Source of the DNA: Myxococcales bacterium
Lineage (GTDB): Bacteria; Myxococcota_A; Polyangia; Polyangiales; Houyiibacteriaceae
Length of the DNA stretch: 5,073 bases
Assembly: GCA_013002645.1 (NCBI GenBank)
Contig: JABDJF010000297.1
Location: 1 to 5,073, forward strand
Direction of reading: 5' to 3'
Shown here: positions 1 through 5,073 of the stretch, in pieces
Layout: each line of letters opens with the position of its first letter
Position numbering within the stretch: the first letter of the stretch is position 1
Position numbers and translations under genes: made by a program
Notes under the pieces: model-generated
Databases searched by the model: none
What the model was told of the DNA's origin: nothing
The model's input: the letters and a program-made list of their open reading frames with translations, nothing else

Positions 1-1008
1 ATGCGTTACCTGACCACGACCGGCGGCGAGCCGATTCCGCCGGGTCTCGATCGCAACCAGGTGATCGTCGAGCGCTCCATTCCAATCGACAAGGCGCTCG
101 ACGACTGCCTACTGGCCTGGGAGATGAACGGTGAACCGATCCCGCGTTCGCACGGCGGGCCCCTGCGGCTGATCGTACCCGGCTACTTCGGTTGCAACCA
201 GATCAAATTCGTGAAGAACCTCGCGTTCACCTCAGAGCAGGGCCCGGCCAAGATCCAACAGACCGGCTATCGGATGCGCCCCATCGGTGAGAAAGGAACC
301 CCCGATCAGCCCGCCATGTGGGAAATGCCGGTCAAGTCTTTCATTACTGTTCCGACCGAGCAGACGCCGGTCGTGAAGGGGAAGCTTCGCGTGACCGGCG
401 TCGCGTTCGGCGGAACCAAAGCCGTCGCGAAAGTCGAAGTGTCCACCGACGGAAAGCGTTGGCATCAGGCACGCTTCATCGGCCCCGACCTCGGACGCTA
501 CGCTTGGCGTTTGTTCGAGCTGGAGCTCGACCGCGCGCCCGGTCCGGTCAAGCTCTACAGCCGCGCGACCACGGTGGATGGCGATGTGCAGCCGGAGCTC
601 AGGAACGAGAACGAGCGTGGCTACGGCAACAACAGCTGGCGGGACATGGGCGTCACCGTGCAGGTCTGCCACGCCGAGGACACGGTCTGCCTGACACCTC
701 CACCCGAGCAGAGCGACGCTCCCCGCGGCCCCCGCAAGCCGGTGCAACTCTCCGAAGCAGGCAAACGAGGGCGCACGATCTTCACCGAAAGCGCCGCACC
801 GCCGTGCTCGACCTGCCACAGCCTCGCCGACGCCGAGGCCATTGGCGCGGTCGGTCCCAACCTCGATGAGCTTCCTCGCAGCGCGCAGCAGGTCGAAGCG
901 GCGGTGACCAATGGGGTGGGCGCCATGCCCCCGTTCGGCGAAACGCTGACCCAGGAACAAATCAGCGATGTGGCCCGCTACGTCTTCGAGGCCACCCGCC
1001 GTGACTGA
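1..1008 (+). CDS. Sulfite oxidase-family molybdenum enzyme fused to C-terminal cytochrome c (5'-partial)
   Basis: The product is the C-terminal part of a sulfite oxidase-type molybdopterin oxidoreductase, probably periplasmic, passing electrons to an attached c-type heme. Numbering is from base 1. Residues 26-64 hold the end of the catalytic domain (SIP, then LLAWEMNGEPIP, HGGPLRLIVPG). Residues about 110-223 are the dimerisation domain (VEVSTDGKRW, YAWRLFELEL, SRATTVDGDVQPE). A Pro-rich linker with C223 and C230 leads to a class I cytochrome c domain (about 255-335) with heme motif C269-S-T-C-H273 and likely axial ligand M309 in GAMPPF. The ATG at base 1 aligns inside the catalytic domain, so the true start, export signal and molybdenum-ligand cysteine lie upstream. 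By family alignment from memory, the active-site tyrosine of animal sulfite oxidase falls at V23. Sulfite is the default substrate guess; another oxyanion or sulfur compound is possible. The gene converges on the anti-sigma gene. Confidence 0.9.
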   Translation: MRYLTTTGGEPIPPGLDRNQVIVERSIPIDKALDDCLLAWEMNGEPIPRSHGGPLRLIVPGYFGCNQIKFVKNLAFTSEQGPAKIQQTGYRMRPIGEKGTPDQPAMWEMPVKSFITVPTEQTPVVKGKLRVTGVAFGGTKAVAKVEVSTDGKRWHQARFIGPDLGRYAWRLFELELDRAPGPVKLYSRATTVDGDVQPELRNENERGYGNNSWRDMGVTVQVCHAEDTVCLTPPPEQSDAPRGPRKPVQLSEAGKRGRTIFTESAAPPCSTCHSLADAEAIGAVGPNLDELPRSAQQVEAAVTNGVGAMPPFGETLTQEQISDVARYVFEATRRD

Positions 1009-1039
1009 GCCGCGTCGATCGTCGAGCGACCCAGCGCAT

Positions 1040-2035
1040 CTATTTGCGGGGAAGCGCCTGTAGCGCCTTTCGAGCCCGGCGTTTGGTCACCGGGTCGGCG
1101 GCCGCGCGCTCGAGCCATGTGCGGGCCTTGCCCGTGTCGCCGAGCCTCTGATAGCAGCGGCCGATCGCAAGCGCTTCCTCTGGCTCCGGCGCGTAGCCCT
1201 TCTCATCACGGAGCCGTCGTTCGAAAGCGCCGACCTTGACCTTGCATTCGGAAGGCTCATCGCGCTTCGCATCGACGTCAGCGCGCTCAGCGGCACCGAA
1301 TGCCGCATCCTCGGCGACCGCACCGCCCGCAACCGAGCGCTGGGCCACCCCTTCCGCTTCGACCACCGTGGGCGCCGATGCTGGCGCCATCGCTCGATTC
1401 TCCGCTTCAACCTTGGAGGCGGCCTGACTCGCCATTGCATCGCGCCGTTTCTTGGCGCGCGGTGCCCGGCGACGCGCCGGCCGGCCGGCACTCTTCGCCG
1501 ATTCCGTGTCCCCGACCGGCGCAGCTTCGGCGATGTCGTCCATCGCCGCAAACGCAGCCTCCTCCGATGCCGGTTCCCGAGCGAAACGCTCGTCACCGGG
1601 GGCCTCCGCCATAGGAACGGTTTCTTTGGCCTCGAGCAGCGGCTGATCGGCATCGGACTCGAACTGCACCGTTCGCGGGATCGACCAAACGCCCACGCCG
1701 ACGGCCAAGAGGGCAACGGCGGCCATCGCCCAAGGCGGAACCCGCGTCATCTTCTTGTACGAGGGGACCGGTTTCGTGCCTTTGACGGCTCCGGACGCCG
1801 GTGCGGGCACGGCCGATCGAAGACGCCGATCGGCGAGCTCCAGGATCGCCGCATCGACGTCCGCCGGCGGCTCCTCGACCCGCAACTCCCCGGCGAGCGC
1901 GAGCGCCGCCTTCATCGCCTCGAACTCGGCGCGGCAGTCTGGGCAGTCCGCGAGAATTGCGCGCACGCCTTCGGGGTCGACCGCCTCGCGCTCGATCAGC
2001 TCGAAAACCTGCTCTTTGCACTCCTCGCAATTCAT
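1040..2035 (-). CDS. Zinc-finger-type transmembrane anti-sigma factor with TPR-like C-terminus
   Basis: This 331-residue protein probably binds and inhibits the ECF sigma factor encoded just upstream. Residues 1-40 resemble the zinc-binding anti-sigma (zf-HC2/ZAS) domain, with C3, C6, C31 and C34; the CPDC pair matches the usual CxxC. The histidine normally four residues before that pair is replaced by I27, so C3 and/or C6 may complete the metal site. A single membrane helix spans about 101-119 (PPWAMAAVALLAVGVGVWSI). After it come a long Ala-, Glu- and Arg-rich low-complexity stretch (about 122-260) and one TPR-like helical repeat (about 285-317: ALAIGRCYQRLGD, then KARTWLERAAADP). The expected topology is cytoplasmic N-terminus and periplasmic C-terminus. 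The ATG overlaps the sigma factor's stop as ATGA, with AAAAGG just before it, which suggests translational coupling. The family call is firm; the signal sensed is unknown. Confidence 0.87.
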   Translation of the reverse strand: MNCEECKEQVFELIEREAVDPEGVRAILADCPDCRAEFEAMKAALALAGELRVEEPPADVDAAILELADRRLRSAVPAPASGAVKGTKPVPSYKKMTRVPPWAMAAVALLAVGVGVWSIPRTVQFESDADQPLLEAKETVPMAEAPGDERFAREPASEEAAFAAMDDIAEAAPVGDTESAKSAGRPARRRAPRAKKRRDAMASQAASKVEAENRAMAPASAPTVVEAEGVAQRSVAGGAVAEDAAFGAAERADVDAKRDEPSECKVKVGAFERRLRDEKGYAPEPEEALAIGRCYQRLGDTGKARTWLERAAADPVTKRRARKALQALPRK

Positions 2036-2634
2036 GCCTTTTCGGCTCCCTTGGTCGCCTGCTCGCGCAGATCATCCAACCCCAGCTGCAGCCGCTCGAG
2101 CGCGTAGCGCATTCGGCTCTTGACCGTGTTCACGGGCACGCCGACGACCTCGGCAACCTCCTTGAACCCCAGCCCCTGCAGCTGACGCAACAAGAACACC
2201 TCTCGCTGCTCCTCCGGCAGCTCCTCTACGGCGATTCGAATCCGTTCCCCCAGGGCGTGGCCCGACGCAAGCTGATCCGGCGCAAGCCCGGGGTTGGCCA
2301 CCCGCTCCACCATCGGAAGATTGGCGCCCCGCTGGGTTTGGTCGAGCGAGGCGTGCCCGCGGAACTTCATCTTTCGCTGATGGTCGATGCAGGCGTTCCT
2401 GGCGATCGTGTAGAGCCAGGTCGAGAATTTCGAATCGCCACGGAAGCCCCCACAGCGTTCGATGACCTTCGTCCAGCTGTCCTGATAGAGCTCTTCGGCT
2501 CGCCCGCGATCGCCGAGCCGGCGCAACAGGAAGTTGAAGAGCGGCCCGCGGTAGCGCCCAAAAAGCAACTTGAACGCGTCCGCATCGCCATCTCGGTACG
2601 CGAGCAGAAGCTCCTCGTCCGACAAGTCGCTCAC
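2032..2634 (-). CDS. ECF-type RNA polymerase sigma factor (sigma-70 family)
   Basis: This 200-residue protein directs RNA polymerase to an alternative promoter set. Region 2 covers about residues 8-90, with the typical AEELYQDSWTKV stretch and the -10-recognition segment FSTWLYTIARNACIDHQRK (70-88). A linker of about 40 residues follows. Region 4 covers about 130-184, with LPEEQREVFLLRQLQGLGFKEVAE leading into the helix-turn-helix VPVNTVKSRMRYALERL. There is no sigma region 1.1 or 3, and the length is normal for an ECF factor. The start is GTG at 2634: the reading frame is closed by a stop at 2680-2682 and there is no ATG between. A GGGGG run lies about 6-10 bases upstream of the GTG and is a weak ribosome-binding site. 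The gene is first of a two-gene operon with its anti-sigma factor (4-base overlap). ECF factors often activate their own promoter, which would lie in 2635-2774. The ECF subgroup cannot be assigned by eye. Confidence 0.95.
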   Translation of the reverse strand: MSDLSDEELLLAYRDGDADAFKLLFGRYRGPLFNFLLRRLGDRGRAEELYQDSWTKVIERCGGFRGDSKFSTWLYTIARNACIDHQRKMKFRGHASLDQTQRGANLPMVERVANPGLAPDQLASGHALGERIRIAVEELPEEQREVFLLRQLQGLGFKEVAEVVGVPVNTVKSRMRYALERLQLGLDDLREQATKGAEKA

Positions 2635-2774
2635 GCGGAGCCCCCGTCGTCGGCGCGCAACAGCTTGTGGTTCGGAAGTTCACCCATGAATAGACGTCTG
2701 AGGCCTGGAACAGATCTAGTCGATGTGACCTAAGTTTTACAAACGGATGGCGATCGAGGGCTTAGATTAGAAGC
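2635..2774. other. Divergent intergenic region between sigma-factor operon and HAD gene
   Basis: This 140-base region must hold the promoters for both divergent units. It is locally more AT-rich (about 2710-2772) than the genes around it. On the minus strand a TTGTAA (2737-2742) is followed after 18 bases by TAGATC (2713-2718), a weak sigma-70-like pair at best. CGTCTA on the minus strand (2693-2698) resembles an ECF -10 element but has no convincing -35 partner. Two small inverted repeats are visible: GTTT-TAC-AAAC (2734-2744), and CTAAG (2730-2734) facing CTTAG (2761-2765). Both are short enough to be chance. No small gene is supported here. Confidence 0.5.
2763..2768 (+). promoter_or_regulatory. 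Possible -10 element for a leaderless HAD mRNA
   Basis: TAGATT matches the TATAAT consensus at 4 of 6 positions and ends six bases before the GTG start at 2775. Transcription from it would begin at or next to the start codon and give a leaderless message. This would fit the absence of a well-placed Shine-Dalgarno sequence: GAGGG at 2756-2760 is too far and AGAAG at 2768-2772 too close. There is no good -35 at the right distance; TTTACA at 2736-2741 lies 21 bases away. This is a candidate only. Confidence 0.22.
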
Positions 2775-3920
2775 GTGCAACCAAGCCCCGCGCCGACGAA
2801 GTCACCCAACCGATTGGTCAATCGGCTGGTCCGTCATGGCGAAGTGGCGACGTTTCGAGAGCTCTGCGCGCAGGTTCTCACCCCGCGCACCCGCTACCTC
2901 GTTCTCGACCTCGATCGAACGATTCACCTCGGCCGCGACCTGGGTGAGGCCCTGGGCTGGGAGCTCTGCGCCTACCAGGGCTACGGCCGCGAGCAGTTTG
3001 AGCGCATGGGAAGCCGGCTCGAGAGCGGCAAGTTCCTCTTCGACTGGGATCACCCGCAAAGCACCGCGCGCTATCTCGCGAGAAGCCTCAAGATCTGGGC
3101 CTATCCCGGCGTGTACTATGGCTTCTGGGGGAAGGCCGCCTCGCGGCTCGGTTGGCTTCGAAGGCGCGGCTTTCAGCATTTCGTCGCGGACCCGATACGC
3201 GCAGCGCAACGCGTTCCTCAGCTCACCCTGCTTCGACATCTGCAGACGGCATCGGAGGATGTTCTGCGAGAGCTCGCCCAGCGCATCTGGCACCGGCACG
3301 AGCCCGACCAGGTCATCGACCAAGCGGACCTGGCCTGGGTGCACGCCCAATGGCCTCAAATCGAGGTCGTCCTGAGCAGCGCGTCGCCGAGGCCAACCGT
3401 CGAAGTCGCAGGTGAAGCGCTCGGCGTCGACCACGTTCACTACTCGACCCTCGACCACATCAACAGCGGCGAGGCGAAAATCAAGCGTCTTCGAGAGCTG
3501 TGCGGCCGCCTGGGTGACCCCTCGGTCGAAATCGTCGGCATCAGCGACACCAGCCGTGGAGAAGACCACTGCTGGGCCCAGCATTTCACCCGCGTCGTCG
3601 ACATCAACAGCCCGACACCGTTCCCCGCGATCGTGTCGAGTGCCTCCCCCCTATTGGAGGTCCACTCCGCGACCGTGCTCACCAGACGCGAGCGTGAGCA
3701 ACGCGCTGCAGGCCAAAGCGACTACCTCGACCCGCGCCGCAAGAAGCTCGCTCCGATGCGGACCAAGCTGGAGCTCACCCGAGAAGATCTCGAACGCCGC
3801 CTCGGCCGCCTGCTCGAACGAGTCAACTCCCTAGCCAGCGCCCCAGGCCAGATCAGCGGCGACATCGCATATCGCTTGGCCATGCTCCAAGAAGCCTCGA
3901 CGACCCTCGCCCACGCATAA
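2775..3920 (+). CDS. HAD-superfamily hydrolase, probable phosphatase of unknown substrate
   Basis: This 381-residue protein has the haloacid dehalogenase catalytic motifs in order. Motif I is D45-L-D47-R-T49 in YLVLDLDRTIHLG; D45 would be the nucleophile. Motif II is LSSASP with S201/S202. Motif III is a lysine in GEAKIK (K235 or K237). Motif IV is G-I-S-D258-T-S-R-G-E-D264, whose acidic residues would bind magnesium. The 150 residues between motifs I and II form a large aromatic-rich cap (WELCAYQGYG, WAYPGVYYGFWGK) that probably sets the substrate. Residues about 320-381 are a charged helical extension, possibly coiled-coil. The start is GTG: an in-frame TAG at 2763-2765 rules out anything further upstream. 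TTG at 2814 or GTG at 2844 are alternatives that would still keep motif I. There is no signal peptide or membrane segment, so it is likely cytoplasmic. Phosphatase or phosphotransferase chemistry is inferred from the family; I do not recognise the subfamily. Confidence 0.83.
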   Translation: MQPSPAPTKSPNRLVNRLVRHGEVATFRELCAQVLTPRTRYLVLDLDRTIHLGRDLGEALGWELCAYQGYGREQFERMGSRLESGKFLFDWDHPQSTARYLARSLKIWAYPGVYYGFWGKAASRLGWLRRRGFQHFVADPIRAAQRVPQLTLLRHLQTASEDVLRELAQRIWHRHEPDQVIDQADLAWVHAQWPQIEVVLSSASPRPTVEVAGEALGVDHVHYSTLDHINSGEAKIKRLRELCGRLGDPSVEIVGISDTSRGEDHCWAQHFTRVVDINSPTPFPAIVSSASPLLEVHSATVLTRREREQRAAGQSDYLDPRRKKLAPMRTKLELTREDLERRLGRLLERVNSLASAPGQISGDIAYRLAMLQEASTTLAHA

Positions 3921-3951
3921 ACGCCAGCAACTTCGCTGACGCTGACACTGT

Positions 3952-5073
3952 CTAGTGGCGATTACGGAGGAGCTCTCGCCTCGTCGGCGTCCAATTCCAG
4001 CTCTTCCTCATCGCCTTCGAGCGTATCCAGCTCGAGCTCCTCGTCGCCGCCTTCGAGCGCATCCAAGTCCAGCTCCTCGTCGGCGCCTTCGAGGCATCGA
4101 GATCTAGTTCCTCGCCGTCGCCGCCCAACAAGCCGTCGAGGTCCACCTCCTCGTCATCGCCTTCGAGGGAATCCAGGTCGAGGGTATCGTCGTCGCCTTC
4201 CAGGCTGTCCAGATCGTATTCGTCATCGAAGTCATCATCGCCTGAATCGAGATTCACCTCGCTGCTCTCGACCAAGCTCGGAAGCCAAGTCGAAAGGGAT
4301 GGAATGTAGGTGACGATGATCAGGGCGAGACCCAGAAGCCCGATGAATGGCAAGACCGAACGATAGAGCTGCGTAATCGGCTTGTTGAAGCGGAAGCTCG
4401 AGATGAATAGGTTCAGGCCGACCGGCGGCGTCATGTAGCCGATCTCGAGATTCAGAAGGAAGACGATCCCAAGGTGGTAGGGGTCGACGCCGAATCTCAG
4501 CGCGATCGGGACGATGAGCGGTACCACGACGACGATCGCGGAGAAGATGTCCATCAGCATTCCGACGCCGATCAGGAAGAAGTTCAAAGCGATCAGGAAC
4601 ATGACCTGGGACGTGATGAAGCCCTCCATGGCGTCCAGGATGACCATCGGCACGCGCGCCTGAATCAGGAACGCAGTGAAGCCAATTGCGGTCGCGAGGA
4701 TTGCGAGAATCGCGCCGACCAACGTCATCGACTCACGGATGATGCGCGAGAGGTCGCCGCGGAAGCTGACGTCCCGGTAGACCCAGACCTCGATGATCAG
4801 GGTATAGATGGCCGTGAACGCAGCCGCCTCATGGATTCGCAGCAAGCCGCTGTACATCCCACCGAGGAGCGCGATCGGAAGCATCGCCTCCCATTTGGCC
4901 TCCCAGAGAGTCGTGAAGGCCTCGCGAACGTCGAAGCTGGTGCGCGGCATTTTGTGCTTGATGCCGGTGGCCGAGCTGTAGATCGCCAGCGCAGCGACCG
5001 TAACGATGCCGGGAATCAGCCCCGCCAAGAAGAGCTTTTCGATCATGATGCCGGCAACGACGCCGTAGATGAT
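3952..5073 (-). CDS. TRAP transporter large permease, DctM family (5'-partial, frameshifted acidic tail)
   Basis: This is the C-terminal half or so of the large membrane subunit of a tripartite ATP-independent periplasmic transporter, which imports organic acids or similar solutes using an ion gradient. The frame is open to the window edge (IIYGVVAGI before the ATG at 5046), so the start is outside. Typical DctM features are several hydrophobic helices, then LIGVGMLMD, PLIVPIALRFGVDP, the signature NLEIGYMTPPVGLNLF (about 4406-4453) and a last helix (LPFIGLLGLALIIVTYIP) ending near 4300. DctM proteins normally stop shortly after this. Here about 115 more residues follow, starting with acidic 12-residue repeats. 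A one-base deletion near 4093 shifts the frame, so the last 46 residues before TAG (3952-3954) are basic and Trp-rich; the unshifted frame would end at TAA 3962-3964. Substrate and partner subunits (DctP, DctQ) are not visible. It converges on the HAD gene. Confidence 0.9.
   Translation of the reverse strand: MIYGVVAGIMIEKLFLAGLIPGIVTVAALAIYSSATGIKHKMPRTSFDVREAFTTLWEAKWEAMLPIALLGGMYSGLLRIHEAAAFTAIYTLIIEVWVYRDVSFRGDLSRIIRESMTLVGAILAILATAIGFTAFLIQARVPMVILDAMEGFITSQVMFLIALNFFLIGVGMLMDIFSAIVVVVPLIVPIALRFGVDPYHLGIVFLLNLEIGYMTPPVGLNLFISSFRFNKPITQLYRSVLPFIGLLGLALIIVTYIPSLSTWLPSLVESSEVNLDSGDDDFDDEYDLDSLEGDDDTLDLDSLEGDDEEVDLDGLLGGDGEELDLDASKAPTRSWTWMRSKAATRSSSWIRSKAMRKSWNWTPTRRELLRNRH
3965..4218 (-). 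repeat. 36-bp tandem repeat encoding acidic 12-residue units
   Basis: Read on the minus strand from 4218, the sequence encodes about seven units of the pattern [YLV]-D/E-L-D-x-L-E-G-D/G-D-E-E. Examples are YDLDSLEGDDDT, LDLDSLEGDDEE and VDLDGLLGGDGEE (13 residues). Further units LDLDALEGADEE, LDLDALEGGDEE and LELDTLEGDEEE appear only if one missing base near 4093 is restored. On the plus strand the anchor CTTC recurs at 4015, 4051, 4087, 4161 and 4197. The spacings are 36, 36, 74 and 36; 74 equals one 39-base unit plus one unit shortened to 35. Copies differ at many third positions, so the array is not a recent perfect expansion. Confidence 0.88.
4091..4098 (-). other. Apparent one-base deletion (frameshift) in TRAP permease repeat tail
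   Basis: The plus strand reads GAGGCATC here, while the equivalent place in the next repeat (4055-4063) reads GAGCGCATC. One C is missing. Upstream of this point (minus strand) the frame encodes acidic repeats. Downstream, the acidic repeat pattern continues only in the neighbouring frame, down to a TAA at 3962-3964. In the frame as given, translation goes on to TAG at 3952-3954. There is no homopolymer or obvious slippery heptamer, so a programmed frameshift is not indicated. It may be a real mutation or an assembly error. Confidence 0.8.

Noticed and set aside
232..960. Long open frame (242 aa) on the minus strand opposite the sulfite oxidase/cytochrome gene
   Set aside because: It is antisense to a gene with clear domains on the plus strand. 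High GC content leaves long shadow frames, and its product shows no recognisable motif.
1009..1039. Possible bidirectional terminator between the cytochrome fusion and anti-sigma genes
   Set aside because: GTCG (1014-1017) can pair with CGAC (1027-1030), but the stem is too short and there is no T-run.
1801..2733. Plus-strand open frame of 310 aa opposite the sigma/anti-sigma operon
   Set aside because: It overlaps two well-supported genes on the other strand, and its Arg/Pro-rich product is typical of a GC-rich shadow frame.
2802..3584. Minus-strand open frame of 260 aa inside the HAD gene
   Set aside because: The plus strand carries all HAD motifs in this span; the antisense product has no family features.
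3921..3951. Possible terminator between the convergent HAD and TRAP genes
   Set aside because: Only a 4-bp stem (CAGC 3925-3928 with GCTG 3935-3938) and no T-run on either strand.
4085..4100. Programmed ribosomal frameshift
   Set aside because: No slippery heptamer or A/T homopolymer at the site; a single missing base relative to the neighbouring repeat explains it better.
3962..4218. The regular repeats as a CRISPR array
   Set aside because: The 36-bp units are contiguous with no spacers, diverge at third codon positions and continue the reading frame of the permease gene, so they are coding tandem repeats.

Overview
The window is GC-rich (roughly 60-65% by eye) and consists almost entirely of coding sequence from a Gram-negative-type bacterium. 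It carries a molybdenum sulfite oxidase-family/cytochrome c fusion, an ECF sigma factor with a membrane-anchored anti-sigma factor, and a TRAP transporter permease. This combination, with Ala/Arg-rich proteins and a zinc-finger anti-sigma bearing a TPR-like tail, would fit a Myxococcota or other deltaproteobacterial lineage. That assignment is inference only, since there is no marker gene in the window.

Layout: (1) 1-1008, plus strand: the 3' part of a sulfite oxidase-family gene whose product ends in a class I c-type cytochrome domain; its 5' end is outside the window. (2) 1040-2634, minus strand: a two-gene operon, ECF sigma factor then anti-sigma factor, overlapping by 4 bases. (3) 2635-2774: a short divergent intergenic region. 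(4) 2775-3920, plus strand: a HAD-superfamily hydrolase of unknown substrate. (5) 3952-5073, minus strand: the 3' part of a TRAP-type large permease (DctM family) with an unusual acidic 12-residue tandem-repeat tail. An apparent one-base deletion in that tail changes the reading frame and turns the rest of it from acidic to basic.

The sigma/anti-sigma pair is a self-contained regulatory unit: the anti-sigma should hold the sigma factor at the membrane until a signal releases it. The HAD gene is transcribed divergently and could share control with the pair, but nothing in the sequence proves this. The sulfite oxidase and TRAP genes are both cut by the window edges and converge on their neighbours, so they belong to transcription units extending outside. 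I see no RNA genes, insertion sequences, CRISPR arrays or convincing terminators. The most unusual element is the repeat tail of the TRAP permease.
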